64,000 bases of DNA from Bacillota bacterium (GTDB lineage Bacteria > Bacillota > Clostridia > Christensenellales > SZUA-584), in contig JAEYKW010000031.1 of NCBI GenBank assembly GCA_023408075.1, positions 1 to 64,000 of the forward strand, in the 5' to 3' direction. The position numbers and the translations under genes are program-made. Of this stretch, positions 41,975 to 49,981 are shown piece by piece (the first letter of the stretch is position 1; each line of letters starts with the position of its first letter). The notes under the pieces were generated by a model. It was not told the origin of the DNA. It saw only the letters and a program-made list of their open reading frames with translations, and made no database searches.

Positions 41975-42238
41975 ATGGATTTATTGGAAAATTTGCAGCT
42001 GGAGCATTTGGACGGTGACCAGAAACAGCTGGCGGAGACTATCGGCATAGAAGCCTATCGAAAAGTCGCCAGCTTATACGCAGGTTCCGTCATGTATGTG
42101 CCCACAGTGGAAAGATTGACGAAAAAAGTGAGAGATAGCTCGATTCGCGATGAATATAATGGCTACAATCAACGTGCACTTGCAATCAAATACGGTGTAT
42201 CAGAACAATGGATTCGAACGATTATTGGAGACAAATAA
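41975..42238 (+). CDS. Mor-family transcriptional regulator
   Basis: An 87-residue protein of the Mor/C (Mu late-gene activator) type. The dimerisation part has LAETIGIEAYRKVASLYAGSVMYVP; the C-terminal helix-turn-helix is EYNGYNQRALAIKYGVSEQWIRTII. AAAGGAGG lies before the ATG. Sitting first in the rightward direction from the repressor, it probably activates the downstream tail genes once repression is lifted. Confidence 0.85.
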   Translation: MDLLENLQLEHLDGDQKQLAETIGIEAYRKVASLYAGSVMYVPTVERLTKKVRDSSIRDEYNGYNQRALAIKYGVSEQWIRTIIGDK

Positions 42239-42312
42239 AAAGACAGAATTCAATGAATGACACCGAAAAGACCAATTTTTAAAGTTTTTGTTTTAGAGAT
42301 TTTAATATTCAG

Positions 42313-42350
42313 GGGTAAGGTTTTAACACGAAGAGACCTTACCCTTTTTT
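42313..42350 (+). terminator. Terminator after the Mor-like gene
   Basis: GGGTAAGGT (42313-42321) pairs perfectly with ACCTTACCC (42336-42344) and is followed by six T residues. Confidence 0.85.
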
Positions 42351-42456
42351 GCATGCAACGGTGCCATCCCTGATAAAGCATATCGGATTAGTACAACATA
42401 ATCATTTTCAAAGTTGTTTGTTAAACTATCCGAATAGAAGACTATCGTGACTCTGT

Positions 42457-42489
42457 GGTAAGGTTTGTGCAATGAAACTTTACCTTTTT
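42457..42489 (+). terminator. Second hairpin-T element before the coiled-coil gene
   Basis: GGTAAGGTTT (42457-42466) pairs with AAACTTTACC (42475-42484), with one wobble; five T residues follow. Its GGTAAGGT core matches the preceding terminator, so the two may be duplicates. Confidence 0.7.
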
Positions 42490-42506
42490 ATTTTAGCGGT
42501 GAACGA

Positions 42507-42815
42507 ATGGATATTGGCGTGATTATAACGGTGGTCATCAGTGTGTGTACAACGGTATTTGGGATAATTGGTTTTTTCCTCAAAAGAACTATCAATGAGG
42601 TTGACCGCCTTGATGAATGCAAAGCATCCAAGGAGGATGTGGCTTCATTGGAAAACAGGATTGATGATCAAAACAAAAGCATCAGCGAAATCAAAGCCTG
42701 CTACCTGACAAAAGAAGATTTCTTTCGGGAACAGGCAAAGACGGACCGAAAGCTTGATCGAATCATGGAGATTCTTCTTGATATAAAGGGTGCAGGAAAA
42801 TATGAAAGCCCTTAA
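42507..42815 (+). CDS. Small membrane protein with coiled coil (phage region)
   Basis: A 102-residue protein starting MDIGVIITVVISV. One N-terminal transmembrane helix (residues 2-24) is followed by a charged heptad-rich helix (KASKEDVASLENRIDDQNKS, KTDRKLDRIMEILLDIK). The shape resembles small phage holin-like or XhlA-like proteins and Mu-like DUF2730 proteins, but no specific family is recognised. The ribosome-binding site is poor. It directly precedes the NusG paralogue. Confidence 0.6.
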   Translation: MDIGVIITVVISVCTTVFGIIGFFLKRTINEVDRLDECKASKEDVASLENRIDDQNKSISEIKACYLTKEDFFREQAKTDRKLDRIMEILLDIKGAGKYESP

Positions 42816-42877
42816 TGCATGGGGTATTGTATGTGATTTATATTTGCCAACAGCGTACAAAAGAAGGTGATACAAAA

Positions 42878-43399
42878 ATGATTTATGTGCTGCATGTGCA
42901 GACCGGCAGAGAACTGGCCATCCGCGACGAACTTAAGCGCAGGTATATTCGGGCAATGGTCCCTCGAGAGATATGTTTGGAGAGGCGAAAAGGCAAAACG
43001 GAAAGACGTGAACGCACGATTATGCCCGGATACGTCTTTATAGATATCGTGCTTGATCTGAAGACCTATTACATGATTCGAAACGTACCTTATGTCATAA
43101 AGTTCTTAAATGATGGCAATCCGGTGGCATTGTCTGAAAAAGAAGCCGAATACATTACATGGTTGAATAATGGCGGGAAACCTCTTGAACCATCGTACTT
43201 AAATCCCGACGGGACTTTGATGGCGGGTCCGCTTAAGAGTTATGAAAAAAGTATTGTTTCAATGAATAAGCGCGCCAGGCGTGCGAAGCTGCTGATTGAC
43301 TTAATGGGGAAGCAGCACGAGGTGAGTCTGTCAGTCACCGCTGCCATTATCGGTGGCGGTGACTCTGGCGGCGACCTCAAATTTGGCACTTTGCTTTAA
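42878..43399 (+). CDS. NusG paralogue (phage/LoaP-like antiterminator)
   Basis: A 173-residue NusG-family protein. AGAAGGTGA precedes the ATG at 42878. The N-terminal NGN domain covers residues 1-105: IYVLHVQTGRELAIRDELK, RRERTIMPGYVFIDIVLD, and VPYVIKFLNDGNPVALSE. A KOW-like C-terminal part covers about 120-165 (GPLKSYEKSIVSMNKRARRAKLLID). Host NusG sits with secE, so this is a specialised paralogue. Such proteins (LoaP, RfaH, UpxY) act as operon-specific processive elongation factors. Its position just before the long tail operon, which contains internal terminators, suggests that it controls that operon. Confidence 0.85.
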   Translation: MIYVLHVQTGRELAIRDELKRRYIRAMVPREICLERRKGKTERRERTIMPGYVFIDIVLDLKTYYMIRNVPYVIKFLNDGNPVALSEKEAEYITWLNNGGKPLEPSYLNPDGTLMAGPLKSYEKSIVSMNKRARRAKLLIDLMGKQHEVSLSVTAAIIGGGDSGGDLKFGTLL

Positions 43400-43793
43400 T
43401 CCTCCAAAACTGATTTATTGCGGCGGGGTTGATTCGCTCCCCCGCTGCAGGATCGGCGTCATACAATCCAAAAATTCGGCCGCCGACGCGCCCGAAAGCC
43501 CGAGCGCGCCCTTTTTTCGGAGAGAGATTGGCATAGTATTTGAAAACGTCTGAAGACTGTAAATCATGCTTAAAATCCTCGGATGAAATGTATGGCTAAA
43601 GTTGAAAGCACAGGAAGGTCTACAGGGCTTTGGTTTAAGCGAAAGCCAAGCAATATTTCATTGTGCAATCAACAGCTCTGAGAAGAGCTTTAATCATATT
43701 CGCCCTACCATGCTGGGCTTAAAATGCATGGTCCTGTCAATGCCGGAGTCAACCGGCGCTAAAAATTAATCAGCAGGAAACAAGGTCCACATT
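43400..43793 (+). promoter_or_regulatory. Leader of the tail operon with terminator and hairpins
   Basis: A 394-base stretch without a gene. GCGC arms at 43488-43491 and 43504-43507 with an inner CG/CG pairing are followed by six T residues (43512-43517), a probable intrinsic terminator. Further on, AGCTCT-GAGA-AGAGCT (43674-43689) is a perfect 6-bp hairpin with a GNRA tetraloop. These are candidates for termination and for loading of the NusG paralogue encoded just upstream. Confidence 0.5.
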
Positions 43794-44324
43794 ATGGAGT
43801 TTCTAAAAAATGCGCTTGATGAACAGCTCTATAACCAGGTTGCAGAAAAGCTTCAGGGTAATAACAAGGTCAAACTTGCAAATCTCGAGGAAGGCCAGTA
43901 TGTCGTAAAATACAAGTTCGATAAGCTGGAGAGAAAGTTCAGGGAGATGGCTGCAGAGCTTTGTGATCTGAAGAAAGCGGACATGACCGCGTTAAAGGCT
44001 GAAAACGAGAATCTTAAGCATCAGATTGCTGCCATTGGCAAAGGGGCGCCTGCGTCGAAAGCAGACAAATACGTTAAGCTTGCGGAGACTTATGTCACTG
44101 AAAAGATCGGCTTTGCAGCAGCGCTGGACTTGATGCTCAAAGATTTTCCGGCCTTGGCAGGGTATGTACCCGGTATTAAATCATCACTTCCCGATATAGA
44201 TATGCAGCAAAAGAAAGAGCGGATGCTGAAAAAAACAGCCGAAATTTATCTGAAGGCTGAAATCAAACAGCCGGACAGTGAACCGGGGATAGTGATAAGG
44301 GTCGTTATGGATCCGGCGCATTAA
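43794..44324 (+). CDS. Scaffold-like (GP20 family) protein remnant
   Basis: A 176-residue protein. The first 45 residues (MEFLKNALDEQLYNQVAEKL, NKVKLANLEEGQYVVKYKFDKLE) look like the start of Gp20-family phage scaffold proteins, which assist capsid assembly. A coiled coil follows (about 45-80). The C-terminal half is not the family's usual end. No capsid gene follows, so it is either a relic or has been reused. The open frame continues past its stop codon in the same frame for 69 more codons. Confidence 0.6.
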   Translation: MEFLKNALDEQLYNQVAEKLQGNNKVKLANLEEGQYVVKYKFDKLERKFREMAAELCDLKKADMTALKAENENLKHQIAAIGKGAPASKADKYVKLAETYVTEKIGFAAALDLMLKDFPALAGYVPGIKSSLPDIDMQQKKERMLKKTAEIYLKAEIKQPDSEPGIVIRVVMDPAH

Positions 44325-44714
44325 GCCCCATCCAGCCGATACAGAAAGCTTATAAAGACGCGAGTACACTGCATTTCGATTGCGAATAAGCTCGTGATCG
44401 CTTCGGGCCGTGCAGCGAATCTTGTATCGGCTGGCGTGGGCGAACGTTCAGCAGCAGATTGGTTACCTAAATGTGTCACCTGGGCTAATAGCAATGGCAG
44501 CATGACGATGACAGACAATATGGCTGCTTAAAGGGCGGCCATCGTCAAAGTGAGACGGAGCTTTGGCACTGAGGAAAAGCGTTTATATGTGTTCCGTCAC
44601 ATACGGCAGGAACAAATGTCCTCAAACGTGCCGTTCTCTGAAAATGAAAAATGATGGACATTCTGGTGATCAAATCTGCAAATAAAGGAACTGCGGGGTG
44701 AAGACGTTTAAACA
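44325..44714 (+). pseudogene. Possible relics of head-tail connector genes
   Basis: No intact gene. Two short stop-bounded stretches lie in the frame of the preceding gene. 44325-44531 encodes 68 residues (ASGRAANLVSAGVGER among them). 44532-44654 encodes 40 residues including VKVRRSFGTEEK and SSNVPFSENEK, faintly like a minor-capsid-2 protein start. In siphovirus order the capsid, connector and minor-capsid genes would lie here. The call is an inference from position and weak similarity. Confidence 0.3.
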
Positions 44715-45092
44715 ATGTTTTTGAGTGATTTGCAGGACTATCTAACGGTCCATGGATACGCCGATATTTATCGGGATAACATGCCGGACCAGCCGAATGA
44801 ATGTATCGGGCTGTTTCTAACCGCACATACTGTACCACCCATCAGTGATGGCAGTGCCAGTCGATATGTTCAAATTCGTGTGCGCCGACTTGACGGCGAC
44901 GACGCATATACCACCGCTTATTCAATTTTTAAGCTTTTAGATAGCGGCTTGAATGAAGATGTCATTCAGTTGACGGAACAGCGCGCCGTGATTGCCCGGC
45001 CGCATGCAGGGCCTGTAAAGCTGGTCACGAATGAATCGGGGTACACAATTTATTTTACCGAAATCGTCTTAATTGGCGATGATAATCCATAA
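44715..45092 (+). CDS. Phage tail terminator / minor capsid 3-like protein
   Basis: A 125-residue protein of the 'minor capsid protein from bacteriophage' family that caps the head-proximal end of siphovirus tails. Landmarks: MFLSDLQDYLTVHGYADIYRDNM, ECIGLFLTAHTVPPISDG, RYVQIRVRRLDGDDAY and the late strand GYTIYFTEIVLIGDD. It is 20 bases before the tail tube gene, the normal order. GCGGGGTGA lies before the ATG. Confidence 0.75.
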   Translation: MFLSDLQDYLTVHGYADIYRDNMPDQPNECIGLFLTAHTVPPISDGSASRYVQIRVRRLDGDDAYTTAYSIFKLLDSGLNEDVIQLTEQRAVIARPHAGPVKLVTNESGYTIYFTEIVLIGDDNP

Positions 45093-45112
45093 AAAACAAA
45101 GGAGATAATCAA

Positions 45113-45679
45113 ATGTCTAAGATTGCTTTAAAGGGGTTTACTGCAGCGAGAGTTTGGCCGGTAACGACCAACGATGCCGCGATTTATGTCACCGGAACAA
45201 TGATTCCGCTGCCGAGCGCTCAGGGGCTTACAAAAGACGTTAGCCGCAGTGAGTATACCATCTATGCGGATGACGGCGTATATGACTCCGGCGCGGATTT
45301 TCTTTATGAAGATCTTGAATTTACCGTTGCAGAGCTTCCGCTGGAAATTGAATCGACATTAACAGGCGGCACTTTCTCTACAGTGGACAAGACGTATTTG
45401 TTCAAAAACTCGGATAATTCGCCCGAGTTCGCATTCGGATATGCTGCGAGACGTGTTGATGGTGAATACAGAATGTTCAAGCACTACAGCATGAAGCTCA
45501 TATCGATCAAGGTGGATCACGCCACCATCAGTGACAGCAAGGATATTCAGGCATACAAGCTGAAATTCAGAGCCACGCAGCGTGTTGCCGACGGCGCGGT
45601 CCGTTTCACCAAGGACAGCTCGGATGGCACATACACATGGCTGAATACGATTGACCAGCTGCCTGTTGAAGGCGCCTGA
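45113..45679 (+). CDS. Major tail tube protein (phi13/TP901-1 type)
   Basis: A 188-residue tail tube subunit of non-contractile phage tails. ARVWPVTTNDAAIYVTG, TKDVSRSEYTIYADDGVYDSGADF, FTVAELPLEIESTLTGG and EFAFGYAARRVDGEYRMFKHYSMKL follow the phi13-family tail protein pattern. AAGGAGA precedes the ATG. No sheath gene accompanies it, so the tail is of the flexible non-contractile type. Confidence 0.9.
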   Translation: MSKIALKGFTAARVWPVTTNDAAIYVTGTMIPLPSAQGLTKDVSRSEYTIYADDGVYDSGADFLYEDLEFTVAELPLEIESTLTGGTFSTVDKTYLFKNSDNSPEFAFGYAARRVDGEYRMFKHYSMKLISIKVDHATISDSKDIQAYKLKFRATQRVADGAVRFTKDSSDGTYTWLNTIDQLPVEGA

Positions 45680-45703
45680 TCGCGTCATCGTTTGGAGGGA
45701 AAT

Positions 45704-46195
45704 ATGAGCATGTTTGGAAAGAACAAAAGTACGGGTATTACGCTGCCCAAGTCAAATATTGTGCATGGGATCGAGGTCAAAAAGGTTCCGGTCGGCAAGT
45801 ATCTGTCGGCAATGCGTGAGCTCGAAGAACTGCCGGGCGTGATTGTTAACGAATTGTTCCCGGGGAAACAGTTCAATGAGATCATGAAAGAACTCACAAA
45901 GATGACTGACGAGTCGTTAGTGCGCATTCTTACGCGCTTATTCATAATAGCGCCTGAGTATGTGGTCAACACGATTTCACTCATACTTGATGTGGACAAG
46001 GAAACAATTAAAAACTCGCTCACACCAAAGGAATTCTGTGACGTCGTTAAGGAATACTGGGCGCTGAATGACATGACGGATTTTTTCGGAACCGTGTCGG
46101 GGCTGATAAAGGCGAAGCTTCCGGCACTGATTACTGGCTCCAAAAATGGATCGCCATCGCCGAAAGCATCGGTATTGGGAAAACAGATCTCTTAA
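45704..46195 (+). CDS. Tail assembly chaperone, short (G) form
   Basis: A 163-residue protein between tail tube and tape measure, the fixed position of the gpG-type chaperone. TTGGAGGGA precedes the ATG at 45704. It is mainly helical, with LRELEELPGVIVNELFPGKQFNEIM-like sequence spread over residues 35-65 and TLILDVDKETIKNS later. It keeps the tape measure unfolded or bound during tail tube assembly. The end of the gene carries a frameshift site (see the longer form). Confidence 0.8.
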   Translation: MSMFGKNKSTGITLPKSNIVHGIEVKKVPVGKYLSAMRELEELPGVIVNELFPGKQFNEIMKELTKMTDESLVRILTRLFIIAPEYVVNTISLILDVDKETIKNSLTPKEFCDVVKEYWALNDMTDFFGTVSGLIKAKLPALITGSKNGSPSPKASVLGKQIS

Positions 46196-46302
46196 ACGAG
46201 TATTATTTTGATGAGTTCTTAACCGTGCTTGATGCTTATAACGAAATGCACAGCTTGGATAAAAAAGATACAGCCACGGAAGCATTGGCGGATGAGTGGT
46301 AG
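45704..46302 (+). CDS. Tail assembly chaperone, -1 frameshifted (GT) form
   Basis: The heptamer G-GGA-AAA at 46177-46183 is in the correct phase for -1 slippage (zero-frame codons GGA AAA). The shifted frame runs on without a stop for 39 codons (KTDLLNEYYFDEFLTVLDAY and on) to TAG at 46300-46302, giving about 199 residues. The zero frame stops 9 bases after the slip site. This matches the conserved G/GT frameshift of long-tailed phages. Confidence 0.8.
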
Positions 46303-46373
46303 CCCGGACTTTAATAAGCAGCTTTTTGCACGGTGCTGTTGACTATTTTAAATAATTGAACCCGGTGTTAAAC

Positions 46374-46402
46374 AAAAAAGCAGCCCAAGCGGCGCTTTTT
46401 TT
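46374..46402 (+). terminator. Intrinsic terminator inside the tail operon
   Basis: AAAAAAGC (46374-46381) plus GCC pairs with GGC plus GCTTTTTT (391-402), with one bulged A and a CAAGC loop, ending in seven T residues. It lies immediately before the tape-measure ribosome-binding site, so most tail genes sit behind a terminator. Confidence 0.75.
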
Positions 46403-46420
46403 CATAAAGGAGGGCCGGAT

Positions 46421-49400
46421 ATGAGTGAAACCCAAGATTATATTATTAATGTAAAGGTGGACGGATTGGATACCGTCGTCGAAATGGCGGCATCGTCTGC
46501 ACAGCAGATCATACAAGCGTTTTCTTTGGTTCAGGAATCGCTGCAGCAGGGCGCGAAAACCACTCAGGATACAATTTCAAGTATGCTGGCGCAATTGGAA
46601 GCGGTTGCGCAAATGTCCGATGCTGCTGCGGCCTCGAAAAAGCCTGATGAACCCTCTGGAGCCACAAATAAGGGTGATGATTCCTCAAAGAAGGTTGAAA
46701 ACACAAAAACAGCGATAACGGCTATGACGTCATTGATGGACACGATAGGTAAGGCCAGCGGCGGTGCTGTTGAAAAAATCATGTCTATTGGCGTGGCGGT
46801 GTTGAATCTCATACCCGCTTTTCAGGCGGCGGGAACAGCCGGTACGGTGATGGGCACGGCACTCAGTGCTGCTCTTGGGGTTGTGGGAGCCATTATCGCA
46901 GTTGTCATCACAATTGGGAATGCGATTACTCAGGCGCAGGCAGAAGCCAAGCAAAAGATGGAGGAAACCCGAGAGGAAATTGACTCATTAAGGGATAACA
47001 ACATTGGTGCAGGACGCTTGGTAGCTGAATTTGAGATGCTCAGCAATAAAACCGTCAAGACGGCGGATGACATGCAGCGGATGAACGATATACGCGCGGA
47101 GCTCGTGGATTCGTATGGATTTTCTGTTGCAGCAGTGGATGAAGAAGGTCGATTGCTCGCAGGAAATCTTGACCTTTTAGAACAACAGCTTGATGTATCT
47201 CGCGAACTACTGTTTACTAAAATGCAAGAGGCTTTTACTGGTGAAATAAATACTTATAATAGCGCTCTTAGTAAACAAATTGAGCTAATTAAGGAAAAGA
47301 AGGACCTCGAAAATTATTTAGAAGATCCATCAACATCACAACAATTTAAAGGCATTGACCCTTCAACATATGAGGATTATGAACAAGAGGTAGAATTCTT
47401 CAAAGAAATATGGCAGAGGGACCTTGACAATGTTGTTTCTGAAATGTCCAACCATGAAAAAGAAGCAAAAACAGCATTAAACAATATTTTTAGCACAATG
47501 CTTCTTGCGATTCAAAACGAAGGTAAAGAAGTGCCCGAGACACTTCAAACGATAGTCTTCGGGGCGCTTAATAGTTCATTTGAAGATGCTTTTTCTAATG
47601 GAACCAACTTTTCTGCTGATGCCGCGCAAGCTATGATTCAGAACATGTTTGATACATTCTTTAGCATAAAGGATAAATCATCAGTTGACTCCGCAGTTGA
47701 AGTAATTAACACTTTACAGGCTCAGCTTATAGAAGGGTTCGTGGCCGCTGGAGCTAGTGACGCTTTGGCAGGCTCAATTACTGATAATATACTTAATGCC
47801 ATTCTTGGGGACGATGCTGCAAACGAAAAAATCATATCACGTATGGCTGAACTGCAGCAGAGTATTATGGCGGGGACTGCTTCCGAACAAGAAATGGCCG
47901 AATATGATACACTTGCCAATACGATGGGTCAGGCTTTTACTAACGCTATGCTTACGGCTGACAAAGCAATACGAGATGGCGTACCCGGTGCGGCGCAAGC
48001 AAAACAGGCGGTTAGCGACCTTGGAAAAACATATACAGTAACTTCAAAAGAACTGCTCAAACTGTCACTTGCTGAAAAGGCCGCTAAGATGTCGCTGAAG
48101 GATGCGGCGTCCGAACTGCGCAGCGTTACCAGCGCATGTGATAGCGCCTCGGACGCCATAAAAGATGTTGCTGACACGAAGGCTGCTATCAAGGCAATAA
48201 AAGATTATACCTCTGCAACAGATAAAACGTCAAAGCAGGCTTTGGATTATGCAAAGGCAAAAGAATTCCTTGCCGATAAATACGGCGTTGAGCAAGACGC
48301 CATTGACGGGATGCTGCCGTCTATTGAGGATGAAGTGGCAATGAAAGAAGCGATTGCTTTAGCAGATTACACAGTGGCACTGATGTCTGCTTATGCTACT
48401 CAGACGGTTATAAAAGACATGATGGCTCAAGGCAAAATAGTGCCCGAACAGGGTCAATTAATGGTGGATGCTCTGCAAGTTGTTATTGATAAAATGAACG
48501 AGCTCGGCGGAAAAAGCGTAACCGTGGCTGGCGTCACAGCTTCTGCAGATGTTCCTCCGATAAAACTCACCAGTGGCGGCGGAGGATCGGCAAAAAACAA
48601 AGCGCTCGACCGGGAAATGGAGCAGCTTGAGCGTTATAAAGCCCTTGATCAACTGACGACAGCCGAAGAAATTGCCAACCTTGAACGGATTCGCGCGAAG
48701 TATGCAAAAAAAGCAGCCGACCGACAAGAAATAGACGAAAAGCTGTATGCGCTTCGGAAGCAGCTGGCGGAAGATGAGCTTGAGTATCAAAAGGCTATGG
48801 ACCAGCTGACGCTGCGCGAAGAAATAGCGGCCATGGATCAGATGATCGCGACATATAAAGAGGGAACTTCCGCACGGCGCGATTTGGAAAAGCAGAGATA
48901 CGAAGCTCAAAGAGAGCTCGAACGTCAGGATTATGATCTGAAAGTGTATTACGGTCAGTTAACGCTTCAGGAGCAGGAAGCACAGCTCAAGCAGATGATT
49001 GCCTCATATAAAGAGGGCGTTGAGGATCGGATTGATCTTGAAAAGGAGCTCTACGATCTTCAGCAGACGATCCGTCAGCAGAATATTGACCGCTTGAACG
49101 GGCTGTCCGACGCTGTGGTATCGGCGTTGCAGGCGAGATATGAGGCGCAGCGTGAAACCGAAGAAAAGACGCTCAACGATTCCATTCAAGCATGGCAGGA
49201 CTGGGGCGATCAGCAGGTAGCCGCAATCCAGCGTCAAATTGATGCGCTCGATGAACTGACACAGCAGGAGAATGACGCCGAAGAAGAGGCGAATAAACGC
49301 CGCAAGATTTCGATGATCGAGCAGCAGCTACAGTATGAGCAGGATATTTATAACAGGCGCAAGCTGCAGGAGGAGCTCAGCAAAGCTCAGGAGGAGCTGG

Positions 49401-49969
49401 ACGACTGGCTTGTTCAAAAGGAGCGTGAAGCCCTTAGGGCATCGCTCGAGAAGCAGATAGAAAATGTTAACGATACAGTGGCTAATGAGCAGGAGAACCT
49501 GCAGAAGAAGATCGATGCCAACAATGAATACTATGAGGAGCTGGAAAAGGAGCAAAGCTTGCAGGAGGAAGCCCGGAGGCTGCTGATGCAAAGCGGGCAG
49601 GAGGACATTATCAACCTGCTTAAGGCATATGCACCTGAATACAACGCAACCGGACAAACGTTGGGTGATCAGCTGGTGGACGGCTTCCTGCAAAGGGTTG
49701 GAGATATTGATCAATGGTTCGCAGGGCTGACGTCCGGTTTGACAGCCTATCAGCAGCAGCTTGCGGGCATTGCCACAATAGCGGCTGAGCAATATTATGC
49801 CACGCATGGCATACCGCCGATGGTCAGGCCGGAGATTATGACTGCACCGACTATCACAAAAGTCGGGCCAACATTCAACGTATACTTCACCGAACCAAAA
49901 GAATACACACCATCAGAGATTAATGCGGAAATTGAACGGCTGGCTCAAAGACTAGCAGATTTAGAGTAA
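46421..49969 (+). CDS. Tail tape measure protein
   Basis: A 1182-residue protein after the chaperone, the largest gene of the cassette. It sets tail length; at the usual 1.5 angstrom per residue the tail would be near 175 nm. N-terminal helices are followed by a hydrophobic segment at about residues 148-168 (VVGAIIAVVITIGNAI), then a long alpha-helical body. Residues about 738-887 hold three repeats of 50-54 residues (YKALDQLTTAEEI, YQKAMDQLTLREEI, YYGQLTLQEQEA), then a coiled coil to about 1060 and a C-terminal tail-tip part (MVRPEIMTAPTITKVGPTFN). AAGGAGGG precedes the ATG. About 47180-48060 is visibly AT-richer than the rest. Confidence 0.93.
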   Translation: MSETQDYIINVKVDGLDTVVEMAASSAQQIIQAFSLVQESLQQGAKTTQDTISSMLAQLEAVAQMSDAAAASKKPDEPSGATNKGDDSSKKVENTKTAITAMTSLMDTIGKASGGAVEKIMSIGVAVLNLIPAFQAAGTAGTVMGTALSAALGVVGAIIAVVITIGNAITQAQAEAKQKMEETREEIDSLRDNNIGAGRLVAEFEMLSNKTVKTADDMQRMNDIRAELVDSYGFSVAAVDEEGRLLAGNLDLLEQQLDVSRELLFTKMQEAFTGEINTYNSALSKQIELIKEKKDLENYLEDPSTSQQFKGIDPSTYEDYEQEVEFFKEIWQRDLDNVVSEMSNHEKEAKTALNNIFSTMLLAIQNEGKEVPETLQTIVFGALNSSFEDAFSNGTNFSADAAQAMIQNMFDTFFSIKDKSSVDSAVEVINTLQAQLIEGFVAAGASDALAGSITDNILNAILGDDAANEKIISRMAELQQSIMAGTASEQEMAEYDTLANTMGQAFTNAMLTADKAIRDGVPGAAQAKQAVSDLGKTYTVTSKELLKLSLAEKAAKMSLKDAASELRSVTSACDSASDAIKDVADTKAAIKAIKDYTSATDKTSKQALDYAKAKEFLADKYGVEQDAIDGMLPSIEDEVAMKEAIALADYTVALMSAYATQTVIKDMMAQGKIVPEQGQLMVDALQVVIDKMNELGGKSVTVAGVTASADVPPIKLTSGGGGSAKNKALDREMEQLERYKALDQLTTAEEIANLERIRAKYAKKAADRQEIDEKLYALRKQLAEDELEYQKAMDQLTLREEIAAMDQMIATYKEGTSARRDLEKQRYEAQRELERQDYDLKVYYGQLTLQEQEAQLKQMIASYKEGVEDRIDLEKELYDLQQTIRQQNIDRLNGLSDAVVSALQARYEAQRETEEKTLNDSIQAWQDWGDQQVAAIQRQIDALDELTQQENDAEEEANKRRKISMIEQQLQYEQDIYNRRKLQEELSKAQEELDDWLVQKEREALRASLEKQIENVNDTVANEQENLQKKIDANNEYYEELEKEQSLQEEARRLLMQSGQEDIINLLKAYAPEYNATGQTLGDQLVDGFLQRVGDIDQWFAGLTSGLTAYQQQLAGIATIAAEQYYATHGIPPMVRPEIMTAPTITKVGPTFNVYFTEPKEYTPSEINAEIERLAQRLADLE
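48634..49085 (+). repeat. Three coding repeats in the tape measure gene
   Basis: Units starting near 48634, 48784 and 48946 (150 and 162 bp) encode a helical repeat with the pattern Y-x-x-x-D/G-Q-L-T-x-x-E-E-x-x-x-L, then K-E-G or K-K-A, then E-L-Y-x-L. Gain or loss of units would change tail length. Confidence 0.7.
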
Positions 49970-49981
49970 GGAGGTAACGTT

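Noticed and set aside
44321..44518. Minus-strand small frame opposite the head-module gap
   Set aside because: No ribosome-binding site or family resemblance, and the opposite strand of that gap better matches decayed phage coding sequence.
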